From positions 1 through 64,000 of the forward strand of contig FAON01000010.1 in NCBI GenBank assembly GCA_001485605.1: a DNA stretch of 64,000 nt. The letters are read 5' to 3'. The notes under the pieces were generated by a model, which had not been told where the DNA came from, searched no databases, and saw only the letters and a list, made by a program, of their open reading frames with translations. This DNA comes from Candidatus Kryptobacter tengchongensis (GTDB lineage: Bacteria; Bacteroidota; Ignavibacteria; Kryptoniales; Kryptoniaceae). Numbering within the stretch: position 1 is the stretch's first letter; the number at the start of each line of letters is the position of its first letter. Shown in pieces: positions 37,401 to 46,721 of this stretch. A program made the position numbers and the translations under genes.

Positions 37401-37542
37401 CTTTTCAACAGTGCTAACACTCTATGTGATACCTGCGATTTATTCATATCTCTCAAAAGAAAGAAAAACTGAGGAACTTAAAATTGAAGAACAGCCATCT
37501 GAAATTGAACTTGCACAGGTTAATAACAGTGGGATAAAATGA
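34435..37542 (+). CDS. RND multidrug efflux permease (HAE1/AcrB family)
   Basis: 1035 residues, normal for AcrB-like pumps. It starts SSLSIRRPVLSIVISLVILIFG and contains the proton-relay pair in GMVVDDAIVVLENI (TM4) and the Lys-bearing TM10 region MLVGLVTKNGILIVEFAN. It is driven by the proton gradient and moves drugs or lipophilic compounds to the outer-membrane channel. GGAG sits nine bases before the ATG. It lies between its adaptor and its TolC-like channel. Confidence 0.95.
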   Translation: MGISSLSIRRPVLSIVISLVILIFGIISYFYLGVREYPAVDPPVITVTTSYPGANPEIVESQITEPLEESISGIAGIRTLTSVSSYGRSTIRVEFTVDQDLESAANDVRDRVSRAMRLLPPDVDPPVVQKADADAFPIIVLTIQSDKRNLLELTDIANNIFKERLQTIPGVSEVRVWGEKKYSMRIWMDPIKLAAYHLTPLDVRNALTRENIELPAGRIEGKTTELTIRTIGRLQTPEDFNNLIIKESEGRIIRLKDVGYAELAPENIRTIMKGKGGIPQVGVAIIPQPGANHINIANEFYKRIEQLKREIPEDIQLGIGFDTTKYIRRSIAEVRETILIAFGLVVVIIFFFLREWRATLIPIIAIPVSLIGAFFIMYLANFSINVLTLLGLVLAIGMVVDDAIVVLENIYSKIEKGFNPYEAGVRGIKEIFFAVIATTIALVAVFMPVIFIQGFTGKLFREFGVVIAGSVVISSLVALTLSPMLSVRFLRKEHSKFYWKTEPFFSKLMNLYRGSLDKFMKKRWLAFVIMGISAIAIIIFGTSLSSELAPLEDRGMLNINATAPEGTSYQQMGKYMDELLKLVEETVPEAEAIFAITSPAWRGTGSNTGFMRIRLSEKDKREKSQQEIANELTKKLRQLTGIRAYVSQEQTIGVARGGLPVQFVIQAPNFEKLKQFLPRFLDEASKRPEFTIIDVDLKFNKPELKVKVNRERAKSLGVSTSDVAQTLQLAYSEQRLGFFTIGGKQYQVIGSIVKESAEKPADLKSIYVRNNEGKLIQLDNLVIIEEEANPPQLYRFNRYISATVSAGLAPGKTIGDGIKAMQEIADKTLDETFLTDLAGPSRDYAESSSSLAFVMILALILTYLVLSAQFESFLDPLIIMFTVPLALAGALFSLWYFNQTLNIFSQIGQIMLVGLVTKNGILIVEFANQRKAMGLAKVEAVKDAAVQRFRPILMTSLTTILAFVPVALALGAGAESRRSMGIAVIGGLIFSTVLTLYVIPAIYSYLSKERKTEELKIEEQPSEIELAQVNNSGIK

Positions 37543-37553
37543 GAACTTTTTGA

Positions 37554-38891
37554 ATGCCAAAGACAAAAAACAAAAAATTCGTTTTTAAAGCTATGAGAAA
37601 AATTTTCATCTTGCTCTTGAGCTTTGCTTCACTTCTAAATCTACATGCCCAGGAACTGCTAACACTTGAAGAAGCAATAAATCTCGCCTTAAAAAACAAT
37701 CATGATATAAAAATCTCAAATAACGCCTTTGAAATTGCACTTAACAATTTCTCGCTCGGAAACGCTGGATTTCTCCCAACAGTTGATTTAAATTCTGGCT
37801 ATAGCAAAAGCTCAAACAACACAAGACAGGAATACTTTGACGGAAGATCAATAAACAGAACAGGTGCAATTTCAAGTTCGCTTAATCTTGGCGTCACGCT
37901 TAATTGGACAATTTTTGATGGTTTCTCCAGCATTATCAATTACAATAAACTGAAAGAGACAAAAAACCTTGTTGAAATAACTTCAATTGTAACATCAGAG
38001 GAGATCATCACAAGCGTCATGTTTGCTTACTATGATATTTTAAGACAAAAGGAAATTCTTAAAGCCCTAAAAGAAGGTATAGCAATTTCCGAACAAAGGG
38101 TAAAAATAGCGGAAGAAAAATATAAAGTTGGAACTGCTTCAAAAACGGAACTTCTTCAGGCAAAAGCAGATTTAAATGCGGATCGGAACACACTTTTAAG
38201 ACAAGAAATTGAACTTAAAAATGCAAAGGTTAATTTAAATTTATTACTCGGTAGAGATCCAAACATTGATTTTGATGTGGTTGATACAATTAAAATAAAA
38301 AAACTTTCGGTTGATGATTTACTATCAAAAGCGAATCAAAACAACCGTTTAATCTCCATTTCTCAAAGAAACATGGAAATTGCAAAATTAAATCTATTAA
38401 ACACAAGGGCGAAATTATTTCCGAGGGTTAATTTCTTCATTGGATATAACTTTACACGCTCTAAATCGCAAGCTGGATTTATCGCCTCAAATCAAAACCT
38501 TGGATTAAATTACGGTTTAAGCTTTTCTTTCAATCTCTTCAACGGCTTCAATTCTTTAAGAGAATATGAAAATTCCAGGATTGAGGTGCTCAACAGTGAA
38601 ATAAAACTTGAGCAGATCAAAAACGCTGTAAAAGCGCAAATTTTGAAATTTTACGAAAGTTATAGCACGAGTTTAAAGTTAATTGAATTTGAAAAGGAAA
38701 ACCTTGAAATAGCAAGAGAAAATGTTGACATAGCAATAGAAAGATATCGCCTTGGCGCTCTGACGCCCCTTGAACTAAGAGAGGCACAGAAAACATACAT
38801 TGATGCAGAAAGTAGGCTAATTTCAGCTCTTTATCAAGCTAAAATCGCTGAGATAAATCTTTTGAAATTAAGCGGGGAATTATTTGAATAA
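37554..38891 (+). CDS. TolC-family outer-membrane efflux channel
   Basis: 445 residues as given; the ATG at 37593 gives a better signal peptide (MRKIFILLLSFASLLNLHAQ), so the first 13 residues may not be translated. Two OEP repeats of coiled-coil helices are visible (LTLEEAINLALKNNHDI; AEEKYKVGTASKTELLQAKADL; AIERYRLGALTPLELREAQ). It forms the trimeric channel through the outer membrane for the adaptor and pump encoded just upstream, 11 bases away. Confidence 0.93.
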   Translation: MPKTKNKKFVFKAMRKIFILLLSFASLLNLHAQELLTLEEAINLALKNNHDIKISNNAFEIALNNFSLGNAGFLPTVDLNSGYSKSSNNTRQEYFDGRSINRTGAISSSLNLGVTLNWTIFDGFSSIINYNKLKETKNLVEITSIVTSEEIITSVMFAYYDILRQKEILKALKEGIAISEQRVKIAEEKYKVGTASKTELLQAKADLNADRNTLLRQEIELKNAKVNLNLLLGRDPNIDFDVVDTIKIKKLSVDDLLSKANQNNRLISISQRNMEIAKLNLLNTRAKLFPRVNFFIGYNFTRSKSQAGFIASNQNLGLNYGLSFSFNLFNGFNSLREYENSRIEVLNSEIKLEQIKNAVKAQILKFYESYSTSLKLIEFEKENLEIARENVDIAIERYRLGALTPLELREAQKTYIDAESRLISALYQAKIAEINLLKLSGELFE

Positions 38892-38940
38892 TCAGATTGT
38901 ATCTTTTGTCCTGTTTTTTTAAATTTTAAACGCATTTTCT

Positions 38941-39030
38941 GGAGGGGTGCCGGAGTGGATGATCGGGGCGGTCTCGAAAACCGCTATCCCGCTAAAAGCG
39001 GGATCGTGGGTTCGAATCCCACCCCCTCCG
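38941..39030 (+). tRNA. tRNA-Ser (anticodon CGA)
   Basis: 90-base cloverleaf: acceptor GGAGGGG / CCCCTCC with discriminator G, anticodon stem GCGGT / ACCGC with loop CTCGAAA (anticodon CGA, reading UCG), a long variable arm with stem TCCCGC / GCGGGA typical of serine tRNAs, and T-arm GTGGG-TTCGAAT-CCCAC. The 3' CCA is not encoded. Confidence 0.97.
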
Positions 39031-39134
39031 CTTTTAATTACACCTGCTCATACAAAATAGTTAAAGAAACCCACACACCGAGTTTATCGCGATTCATCAC
39101 TACACTGGCTGACTTAAAAATTCAAAATACCGCT

Positions 39135-39605
39135 TTATAAATGCTCACTTAAATCACAAAAAATTGGATTAACAAGCCGAACATAATCACTCATCTTCAT
39201 CTTCACAACATCGTTATGTGTTCCAGCGTTGAAACTTATCTCATCATTTGCCCTAAGTTTTTCATCAGCATAAACAGGAACATCATACAAATTTCCAAAT
39301 GGTGGCATAGCTCCAGTTTCGCAATCAGGAAACAACTGTCTAAATTCTTCTTCAGTCGCAAGGCTTAAATTTTCAACATTTAAAGCACCTTTAGCTTTTT
39401 CAAAATTCACTTTGTGATCTGCAGGGATAACAAGCATAAAAAATCTACCGTTTGACTTAACAATTACACATTTTGCAAATTCTTTTCCTTTGATGTGAAC
39501 GCTTGCAGCAATCTCCTGTGAAGTGAATGCAGTTGAATGAATAATGGTGACATATTTCACCCCGTTTGAATCAAGATAATTTTTTAACCTTTCACATATA
39601 GCCAT
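39135..39605 (-). CDS. YbaK/ProX-type aminoacyl-tRNA deacylase domain protein
   Basis: About 156 residues from the ATG at 39605, which is six bases after GGAGG; a 15-residue upstream extension is unlikely. The single domain has VTIIHSTAFTSQEIAASVHIKGKEFAKCVIVK, VIPADHKVNFEKAK, and GAMPPFGNLYDVPVYAD, typical of the YbaK / prolyl-tRNA editing family. These proteins hydrolyse mischarged tRNA (Cys- or Ala-tRNA-Pro) in trans. It lies just after the tRNA-Ser gene on the opposite strand; a functional link is not implied. Confidence 0.88.
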   Translation of the reverse strand: MAICERLKNYLDSNGVKYVTIIHSTAFTSQEIAASVHIKGKEFAKCVIVKSNGRFFMLVIPADHKVNFEKAKGALNVENLSLATEEEFRQLFPDCETGAMPPFGNLYDVPVYADEKLRANDEISFNAGTHNDVVKMKMSDYVRLVNPIFCDLSEHL

Positions 39606-39696
39606 GAGAGACCTCCATCTTAAGTTATAATCCACCAGCAGGTCAAGCAAAGGAAAACTTCAACCAAACTAAATTTACCCTTAAAGACTCAAAAAA

Positions 39697-41454
39697 TCAA
39701 TCACTCCCCCCAGATGCTGGAGAGCCAGTGTAAATTATTATCTTTTGTCCCTCTTTTATAAGGTTACCTTTCAAACGGTTCCACTTTTTAATTTCCCCAA
39801 CACTAACATTATATTTCTCTGCGATTGAATATAAAGTATCCCCCTTTCTGACACGATAGATAATCTTGTCCTCGTCTAATAGTCCTCTTGCATTACTTTT
39901 TCTGCTGACCGATGTTATTTTATTTTGTCTAAAACTTTCACTATAACCTGAACTAAGTCTGGAAATATCAGGTATTAGGATAACCTGACCAACTCTTAAA
40001 GCACGAGGATTAACTTTTGGATTAAAACTGTAGAGAATGTTTAATGGGACATCATATCTTCTTGCAATTTTATTAAGAGTTTCGCCCCTTTTCACAGTAT
40101 GAACGATGAACTTTCTTTTCTCTTCGTCGGGCAAAGATTGATAATTTGCGATAAAAATTTCTTTCTTCCCTTTTGGAATTTTTAAGTTGTATTTATGCGG
40201 TGGTGTATATCCACGAATGAGCTCAGGGTTTAATTCAAGTAAAGTTTCAAGGTCGGTTTCAGCACATTCAGCAATTTTCTTCAAGTTAACGCTTGCATCA
40301 ACTATGACCTCATCGTATTCAATCTGTTCATCAATTGGAGTTGGTGGTTGGAAACCATATTTTTGAGGTTCAAGTGCAATCAAAGTTACAGCTATATACT
40401 GTGGGACATAATTTCTTGTTTCCCTTGGCAGATATTTCCTTATCTTCCAGAAATCGGCAATACCCGCTTTTCTTATAGCTCTTTGAACCTTACCAGCACC
40501 TGAATTATACGCTGCTATTGCAAGATGCCAATCACCGAACAATTCGTATAAATCTTTCAAATGTTGTGCTGCTGCTCGTGTTGATTTTTCGGGATTTCTT
40601 CTTTCGTCATACCACCAATTTGCCTCAAGCCCATATAATTTCCCCGTCCCCTTAATAAATTGCCATATTCCAACAGCTCTTGCTCTTGAAATAGCAAACG
40701 GGCTCACTCCGCTTTCAATCATGCAAAGGTAAATCAATTCCTCTGGTAGTTCATATTCTGCAAAAATTCTTTTGAACATCGGAAGATATTTCCCCAATCT
40801 ACTTAACCACAACTCCATAAAATAGCGACCCTCGTTTTGAAAATAATCAAGATATCCTTGAACATAATCATTTATGACAAGTGGAATCGTGGTCTTAAGT
40901 TCTGGTATCTCTTCAAGTTTTAACTCAACCTTTGAAGTGTCAACTGCCTCAGCTATTTGATTAAGTTTATCTTGAATGTTTGAAATGTATTCCTGAAGGG
41001 AAGTTTCTTGAAAAAGCGAATCAAATTTTGAAATATATTTTTGATAAAGCGAAAGCAATTTTGAGCTTATGACTTCAAAGTCCTTGTTAAATTCAATCTC
41101 ACTTGTTTTTGAAACCTCTTCAAGTTTTTCAATTGCCGAATGAACGACGCTAACTGCGGATATCGTATCACCTTGATGAATATACTCAAGGGCGAGTTCG
41201 TAATCTCTTTTTATCTCGCTTAAAAGTTTTGATGTCGTCAAAGAATCGTAAATTAAGATGTCATTCTTTAAAAGTTCCCTCCGCATAAGTGATGTATTAG
41301 TGGAGGTGTCAGGCTCAACAATAGATACAGAATCGGACACTACACAAACATTGGATGTATCTGCGGAATTTTCAAACTGTGTCTCTCTTACAGTCACATC
41401 CTTAACAGCGCAACTATAAAGAAAGAGAGAAAGCAGTAAAAATTTTCTGTGCAT
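39697..41454 (-). CDS. MltD-like lytic transglycosylase lipoprotein with LysM domains
   Basis: About 585 residues from the ATG at 41454, preceded by GGAGGTGAG. The signal peptide ends LYSC, a lipobox. A helical spacer of about 200 residues precedes an SLT domain: [22 protein letters not shown] holds the catalytic Glu, followed by [16 protein letters not shown]. Two LysM domains close the protein ([37 protein letters not shown]). It should be held in the outer membrane and cut peptidoglycan to 1,6-anhydro ends. Confidence 0.93.
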   Translation of the reverse strand: MHRKFLLLSLFLYSCAVKDVTVRETQFENSADTSNVCVVSDSVSIVEPDTSTNTSLMRRELLKNDILIYDSLTTSKLLSEIKRDYELALEYIHQGDTISAVSVVHSAIEKLEEVSKTSEIEFNKDFEVISSKLLSLYQKYISKFDSLFQETSLQEYISNIQDKLNQIAEAVDTSKVELKLEEIPELKTTIPLVINDYVQGYLDYFQNEGRYFMELWLSRLGKYLPMFKRIFAEYELPEELIYLCMIESGVSPFAISRARAVGIWQFIKGTGKLYGLEANWWYDERRNPEKSTRAAAQHLKDLYELFGDWHLAIAAYNSGAGKVQRAIRKAGIADFWKIRKYLPRETRNYVPQYIAVTLIALEPQKYGFQPPTPIDEQIEYDEVIVDASVNLKKIAECAETDLETLLELNPELIRGYTPPHKYNLKIPKGKKEIFIANYQSLPDEEKRKFIVHTVKRGETLNKIARRYDVPLNILYSFNPKVNPRALRVGQVILIPDISRLSSGYSESFRQNKITSVSRKSNARGLLDEDKIIYRVRKGDTLYSIAEKYNVSVGEIKKWNRLKGNLIKEGQKIIIYTGSPASGGSD

Positions 41455-41646
41455 CTCACCTCCACGATTTTTATAAATTTTCATCTGCAGTTAAGATATT
41501 AATTTAAAAAGACAAAATCAAGATTTTTGATTTACCGTTCCCTTCAAATAAGTTCTTTTGACGAAATTTTCACCGCCAGATTTCAAATTGTTTTTTAACG
41601 ACTCTTAACTTATATTTTATCAAGCAAAAAACGAGAAAAATTTTAA

Positions 41647-42675
41647 ATGGATAAATTTCAAAAGTTTAACGCAAGCAACATACTTGTTTGTCGGACAGAT
41701 AAAATTGGAGATGTTATATTGACTTTGCCAGTTGTAAATGCCCTCAAAGAGTTTTACGGTGCCAAAATAACTTTTCTTGCAAGCGAATATACAGCTGAAA
41801 TTCTTGAAGGACACAGGGCAATTGATGAAGTGATGCTTTATAAACCTGATGAGAATGTTTTTCAACTTGCCAAAAGGATAAAACAGAAAAATTTTGACCT
41901 TGCGGTTGTTGTCTTCCCAATTTTCAAAGTTGCACTGGCACTTTGGCTTGCCCGTGTCCCGGTAAGGGTTGGAACTGGATATAGATTTTTTTCACTTTTT
42001 TTCAACAAAAAAGTTTTTGAACATAGAAAATACGCCGAAAAACATGAGGTTGAATATAACTTAAATTTGATAAGAGCACTTGGGGTTGAGGTAAAAGAAA
42101 TTAAATTTGACATTTTCATTCCAAACTATGCTTTTGAAAATGTGCAAAAACTCTTGATTGAGAATGGATTAAACAACGAAAGTTATATCGTGGTTCACCC
42201 CGGGAGCAAGGGCTCAGCTCGGGATCTAAAACCCGAAAAATTTCGTGAACTTGTGAAAAAACTTTCGGAAGAAGGATTCAAAATCATCCTCACGGGTAGC
42301 AAATCAGAAAAGCAACTTGTTCACTTCGTTGGCAACGGTTTAAAAAATGTTTATGATTTAGCCGGGCTTTTAAACTTGAAAGAACTTTCAGCGTTGATAA
42401 AAAATGCTTCCTTATTCATCTCAAATTCCACAGGACCAATTCACGTAGCAAGTGCGCTTGGAACTCCCGTTATTGGGTTTTATCCCCCGATAAAGGTTAT
42501 GAGCCCAAGGAGATGGGGTCCATACACGGCTAACAGGATTATATTCATCCCAAATGTACCATTTGAATGCAAAAAATGTATCGGCGAAAAATGTAAATTC
42601 TTTGATTGTATGGATCTTATAAACATAGATGATGTCGAAAAAGCAATAAAAGAAAAAATTAAGGTTGATGCTTAA
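41647..42675 (+). CDS. Glycosyltransferase family 9 (LPS heptosyltransferase-like)
   Basis: 342 residues. ILVCRTDKIGDVILTLPVVNAL at the N-terminus, VVHPGSKGSARDLKP and FISNSTGPIHVASALGTPVIGFY are the GT9 motifs. A Cys-rich tail (CKKCIGEKCKFFDCM) is common in the family. It transfers heptose or a similar sugar to the lipid A core or another surface glycan. The following gene starts inside its last codons, so it opens a tightly coupled run of seven genes up to 48032. Confidence 0.92.
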   Translation: MDKFQKFNASNILVCRTDKIGDVILTLPVVNALKEFYGAKITFLASEYTAEILEGHRAIDEVMLYKPDENVFQLAKRIKQKNFDLAVVVFPIFKVALALWLARVPVRVGTGYRFFSLFFNKKVFEHRKYAEKHEVEYNLNLIRALGVEVKEIKFDIFIPNYAFENVQKLLIENGLNNESYIVVHPGSKGSARDLKPEKFRELVKKLSEEGFKIILTGSKSEKQLVHFVGNGLKNVYDLAGLLNLKELSALIKNASLFISNSTGPIHVASALGTPVIGFYPPIKVMSPRRWGPYTANRIIFIPNVPFECKKCIGEKCKFFDCMDLINIDDVEKAIKEKIKVDA

Positions 42676-43462
42676 AAAATTGCTCTTACCCTTCATCTTA
42701 GCGTTGTTTGCCTGTTTCAAACAAGATTCGCCTGAAAAAGTAATTCAATTCAACAACAGAAAAATTGAACACAACGCTTTTAAGGTCGGCGAACGACTTT
42801 TCTACGATGTTAAATATAAGTTTATCAAAGTTGGAGAAGCGGAAATTTCAATCCCTGAGATAATTGATTACAACGGACGTAAATGTTATCGTGCAGTTTT
42901 CAGAGTCTGGTCATTGCCCTTTTTTTCCATATTTTATAAAGTTGATGATAGATATGAAAGTTTAATTGATGTTGAAGGAATTTTCCCCTGGAGATTTGAA
43001 CAACATATTAGAGAAGGCGGATATGTGCGTGATTTCTATGCAGAGTTTGATCATGTCAATTTAATTGCAAAAACATCAGAAGGTATCTATCCAATTCCCC
43101 AATATGCACAGGATGTCTTTTCTGCCTTTTACTATGCAAGAACACAAGATTACTCAAATAAAAAACCAGGCGATAGAATAAAACTTGAAAATTTCTACAG
43201 AAACAAAACATATCCGCTTGAAATTAAATATCTTGGTGAGCAGACGGTAAAAGTTAAAGCAGGAAAATTTAACTGTGTAATCGTTGAGCCTTTGATAGTT
43301 GAAGGTGGGCTTTTCAAAGCTAAGGGCAGATTTTTACTCTGGATAACAAATGACGATAAAAAAATTCCAATTAAAATGACAGCAGAAATTCCGATAGGAA
43401 ATGTAGATGGAGAATTAAGAGACTTTGAAGGAATTGAAAAGATAAATGCAAAATTGGATTGA
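42668..43462 (+). CDS. DUF3108-type exported protein
   Basis: About 264 residues from the ATG at 42668, overlapping the upstream gene by eight bases. The N-terminus is hydrophobic and ends FACF, which could be a signal peptide or lipobox. The body (FKVGERLFYDVKYKFIKVGEAEI; DRYESLIDVEGIFPWRFEQHIREGGY) matches the DUF3108 pattern, a beta-rich periplasmic domain of unknown role found next to envelope genes. The next gene's ATG overlaps its TGA. Confidence 0.85.
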   Translation: MLKKLLLPFILALFACFKQDSPEKVIQFNNRKIEHNAFKVGERLFYDVKYKFIKVGEAEISIPEIIDYNGRKCYRAVFRVWSLPFFSIFYKVDDRYESLIDVEGIFPWRFEQHIREGGYVRDFYAEFDHVNLIAKTSEGIYPIPQYAQDVFSAFYYARTQDYSNKKPGDRIKLENFYRNKTYPLEIKYLGEQTVKVKAGKFNCVIVEPLIVEGGLFKAKGRFLLWITNDDKKIPIKMTAEIPIGNVDGELRDFEGIEKINAKLD

Positions 43463-44415
43463 TGAAATCAAAATATGAAAAAATTGACCTTTCAAAGGTT
43501 AAAACCATCTCAATAAAGAACAGAAAAAGTAAAGTCAACACAAATGAATTTGCAAAGATATTTGACCCGAAAACTCAAAGCTTTTCAGAATTCGTTGATT
43601 CCCTCCCAGAGATACTCGTTGCTAAAGACTTAAAATTTCTGGTTGATAAAATTGTGAATGCATATAGAAAAGATAAACTTGTTATCTTTCTTATCGGGGC
43701 TCATGTTATAAAGGTTGGGCTTGCTCCACTCTTGATTGAGCTTGGAAGAATGGGAGTTTTAAAAGCTCTTGCTATGAACAGCGCAGCAGCGATTCACGAT
43801 GTTGAAACCGCACTCTTCGGACAAACATCTGAAGATGTTGCCGAAAACATAATGGACGGAAGTTTCGGAATGGCAAAAGAAACTGGCGATTTTATAAATC
43901 TTACACTTGAGCACTACTGCAAAAACTCAGACCTCGGTTATGGTGAGGCGCTCGGCAAGCAATTAAATGATTCAAACGCTCCCAACAAAGATTACAGCAT
44001 CCTTGCATCGCTTTACAATCTAAATATACCTGTGACAGTCCACGCTGCAATTGGAACTGACATAATTCACCAACAACCCACTATGGATGGTGCGATTACA
44101 GGTGAGATGAGCTTTCGTGATTTTAAAATCTTATGCAATGTTTTAACAAAGCTTGACTCAGAAAGCGTCATTATAAATATCGGTTCAGCAGTTATAATGC
44201 CAGAGGTGTTTTTAAAGGCTCTGACTGTCGTTCGCAATCTCGGATACAATGCTTTCGGCTTCACAACTGCAAACTTTGATATGTTGCGCCATTACAGACC
44301 AACTGTCAATGTTGTACAGCGCCCAACCCAAGGTGGTGGTCAGGGCTTTATGATAACAGGTCATCATGAAATAATGATACCACTTCTTGTGGCAATGATA
44401 AAAAGCAAAATTTAA
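43462..44415 (+). CDS. Deoxyhypusine synthase-like protein of unknown function
   Basis: About 317 residues, cytosolic. The order of blocks resembles deoxyhypusine synthase: a Rossmann-type start VIFLIGAHVIKVGLAPLLIELGRMG, then SAAAIHDVETALFG, SILASLYNLNIPVTVHAAIGTD, VIINIGSAVIMPEVFLKAL, and an end FMITGHHEIMIPLLVAMI resembling the DHS C-terminus. The segment that carries the catalytic Lys in true DHS is replaced by RPTQGGGQGF, so the usual chemistry is unlikely. It may use NAD and a related imine or amine reaction. The assignment is from remembered motif order, not alignment. ATG 43462 overlaps the upstream TGA. Confidence 0.6.
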   Translation: MKSKYEKIDLSKVKTISIKNRKSKVNTNEFAKIFDPKTQSFSEFVDSLPEILVAKDLKFLVDKIVNAYRKDKLVIFLIGAHVIKVGLAPLLIELGRMGVLKALAMNSAAAIHDVETALFGQTSEDVAENIMDGSFGMAKETGDFINLTLEHYCKNSDLGYGEALGKQLNDSNAPNKDYSILASLYNLNIPVTVHAAIGTDIIHQQPTMDGAITGEMSFRDFKILCNVLTKLDSESVIINIGSAVIMPEVFLKALTVVRNLGYNAFGFTTANFDMLRHYRPTVNVVQRPTQGGGQGFMITGHHEIMIPLLVAMIKSKI

Positions 44416-44421
44416 TTTGAA

Positions 44422-45309
44422 ATGACAAACGAAAAACCTGAACAGGGAAAGAATCAAATCAAAGGTTCTCTCAAATCCTCTCCGATTACTATGACATTGA
44501 TTGCGCTTGGAACCGTATTTGTCCTTTATCAATTCTTTGGTGCGGGTCTTACATTTCTTCTATTTGGTGGGCTTGACAAAGAAAATGTTCAAGGCTTTAG
44601 ATTCATGACGATGTTTTCCCAATTCTTTTTCATCTTTGTTCCAACTTTACTTTTTGCAAGATGGCAGGAAGTGGGATATAGAGAAATTTTTAAGTTAAAA
44701 ACCCCAACTTTATTTGAAATAATCATAACGATAATTGGAACTTTATCTCTTCAAAACATAGCCCAGATTTATCTTTATGTTCAGGATATATTACTTCCAT
44801 TTGAGAAACTTTCTCCAATTTTTGAAACGATACGAAAAATGATGGAACGAACTTATTTAATTTTGATTTCGGCAAAATCACCATTTGAATTTGCTTTCGT
44901 TGTCCTTGTCGTAGCGCTTACCCCAGCCATATGTGAAGAGCTTCTGTTCAGAGGTCTCGTCCAGTATAACCTTTCAAAAGCAAGCAATTACAAATTCGGC
45001 TTTATTCTAACTGGGATAATTTTCGCGATGTATCACGCAAATCCATTTAGTTTTATCCCATTAATAGCCCTTGGAGTTTATTTCGGATATCTTGTTTATA
45101 AATCTGGAAGTATATATCTTTCAATGATTGCTCACTTTGTGAATAACTTTGGTGCTGCTTATCTTTACTATAAATTTGGAAAAGAAGAAATTGTTTCAGG
45201 TCAAGCCTCATTTCTATTTATGACAGCGTTTTTTTCAATTGCGATTTTCATTGCTTCAATTTACGCTTTTGAAATTCTACATGTAAATAAAAATCAAACT
45301 GATCTATAA
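44422..45309 (+). CDS. CPBP (CAAX/Abi) family intramembrane metalloprotease
   Basis: 295 residues with about eight membrane segments. The active-site motifs are present: EELLFRG, then FAMYHANPFSFIP and MIAHFVNNFGAA. Relatives cleave membrane-bound peptides or prenylated proteins; bacterial substrates are mostly unknown. It starts seven bases after the preceding gene and two bases before the zinc-ribbon gene. Confidence 0.9.
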   Translation: MTNEKPEQGKNQIKGSLKSSPITMTLIALGTVFVLYQFFGAGLTFLLFGGLDKENVQGFRFMTMFSQFFFIFVPTLLFARWQEVGYREIFKLKTPTLFEIIITIIGTLSLQNIAQIYLYVQDILLPFEKLSPIFETIRKMMERTYLILISAKSPFEFAFVVLVVALTPAICEELLFRGLVQYNLSKASNYKFGFILTGIIFAMYHANPFSFIPLIALGVYFGYLVYKSGSIYLSMIAHFVNNFGAAYLYYKFGKEEIVSGQASFLFMTAFFSIAIFIASIYAFEILHVNKNQTDL

Positions 45310-45311
45310 AA

Positions 45312-45869
45312 ATGCCAAGATGTCCACTCTGCGGTTTTGTATATCCAGATGGCGTAACTACTTGCCCGGATTGCAACATAGAGTTAATTGAAGAGAAACC
45401 CGAAATTTGTATCTACTGTGGCGCTGAAATTGAACCCGGGCTTCCATATTGCCCCGAATGCGGGAAAATTTTTTTAACACGAATTTTTGAACCAGAAGAC
45501 GAAATTGAATGCGATGAACATTTTAATAAACCTGCCGTCGGAATTTGTGTCGTTTGTGGAAAACCAATATGTGATGAATGTTCAGTTGAGGTTGATGGGA
45601 AAATTTACTGTAAAGAAGGAAATCACAGACAGTATGATGAGGATTGGACAGTTATTTACACAACACAATACGAATATGAAGCCGAAATGTTAAAAGCAAA
45701 TATTGAAAGTGCTGGTGTCCCATGCGTTGTTTTCTCAACGAAAGATCACGCTTATTTCACAACAATTGGCATAGGCACAGTTAAAGTCCTCGTCCCAAAG
45801 AGCAAAAAAGAAATTGCATTGAGAATAATTGAAGACCTTAGGTATCGTGATGAAAATTTTTACGAATAA
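45312..45869 (+). CDS. Zinc-ribbon / B-box-like protein with C-terminal DUF2007 domain
   Basis: 185 residues. Two zinc ribbons (CPLCGFVYPDGVTTCPDCN; CIYCGAEIEPGLPYCPECG), then a B-box-like cysteine cluster (CVVCGKPICDECSVEV ... YCKEGNH), and a C-terminal domain WTVIYTTQYEYEAEMLKANIESAGVPCVVF of DUF2007 type, proposed elsewhere to be a signal-transducing domain. No membrane segment. The role is unknown; the layout suggests a protein-contact adaptor. Confidence 0.82.
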   Translation: MPRCPLCGFVYPDGVTTCPDCNIELIEEKPEICIYCGAEIEPGLPYCPECGKIFLTRIFEPEDEIECDEHFNKPAVGICVVCGKPICDECSVEVDGKIYCKEGNHRQYDEDWTVIYTTQYEYEAEMLKANIESAGVPCVVFSTKDHAYFTTIGIGTVKVLVPKSKKEIALRIIEDLRYRDENFYE

Positions 45870-45884
45870 AAGCAGGGCTAAAAA

Positions 45885-46706
45885 TTGAGTAATCTTGCAA
45901 TTCGTGTTCTGGTTGCAATTGTTGGAATTCCACTTATACTTCTTGTAACATATTACGGAAAGTTACCTTTTCTCATATTCGTTTCAATTATATCCGTTCT
46001 CGCAACATATGAATACTACGAGCTTGTAAAGCGTAAAAAATCATCCCCTCTTGTTTTAATCGGCGTAATTTCAATTCTTTTTATTGATTTAATTTTCTAC
46101 TTCGGCAAAATTCAGTACTTAACAATGTTTTTAATTTTGATAGTTCTTTTGACTGGTCTTATTGAATTATTCAGAAAACCTATGTCTTTTGAATGGTCGG
46201 CTATTTCAAATCTTGCAATTACCCTGTTCCCCATATTTTACATTGGATTATCGCTTGGGACTTTGATCGGGTTAAGAGAAATGAAAGGTTTCAATTATTT
46301 TAAAGCTGGTGTTTTTGTAATATCAATTTTTGCAATTATATGGATTTGTGATACAGCAGCATATTTCGTTGGTAGAAGCCTCGGCAAAAGAAAACTCTAT
46401 GAAAGAGTTAGCCCGAAGAAAACTGTGGAAGGATTCATTGGTGGATTGATTTTCGCTTTTCTTTCTTCTCTACTTGCAAGATATCTCGTTCTTGATTTTC
46501 TTACGGAGTTTGACTCAGCAGTGATAGCTGTAATTGTTGGCATCTTCGGACAGCTTGGAGATCTTGTGGAATCTTTAATGAAAAGAGATGCAGGGGTCAA
46601 AGATTCGTCAAGCATAATCCCAGGGCACGGCGGTGTATTTGATAGGTTTGACAGCTTAATTTATGTTGCACCACTTGTCTATCTTTACTTTGTCATTTTT
46701 AAATGA
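45885..46706 (+). CDS. cdsA: Phosphatidate cytidylyltransferase
   Basis: 273 residues with about eight membrane segments. The signature is near the C-terminus: SPKKTVEGFIGG, then GQLGDLVESLMKRDAGVKDSS and IPGHGGVFDRFDSL. It makes CDP-diacylglycerol from phosphatidic acid and CTP, the branch point of phospholipid synthesis. The start is TTG, about seven bases after GCAGGG. Confidence 0.95.
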   Translation: MSNLAIRVLVAIVGIPLILLVTYYGKLPFLIFVSIISVLATYEYYELVKRKKSSPLVLIGVISILFIDLIFYFGKIQYLTMFLILIVLLTGLIELFRKPMSFEWSAISNLAITLFPIFYIGLSLGTLIGLREMKGFNYFKAGVFVISIFAIIWICDTAAYFVGRSLGKRKLYERVSPKKTVEGFIGGLIFAFLSSLLARYLVLDFLTEFDSAVIAVIVGIFGQLGDLVESLMKRDAGVKDSSSIIPGHGGVFDRFDSLIYVAPLVYLYFVIFK

Positions 46707-46721
46707 AAATCTCAACAGAAA

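Noticed and set aside
38955-39140. Short open frame on the + strand across the tRNA
   Set aside because: It lies on top of a perfect tRNA-Ser cloverleaf and continues into non-coding sequence.
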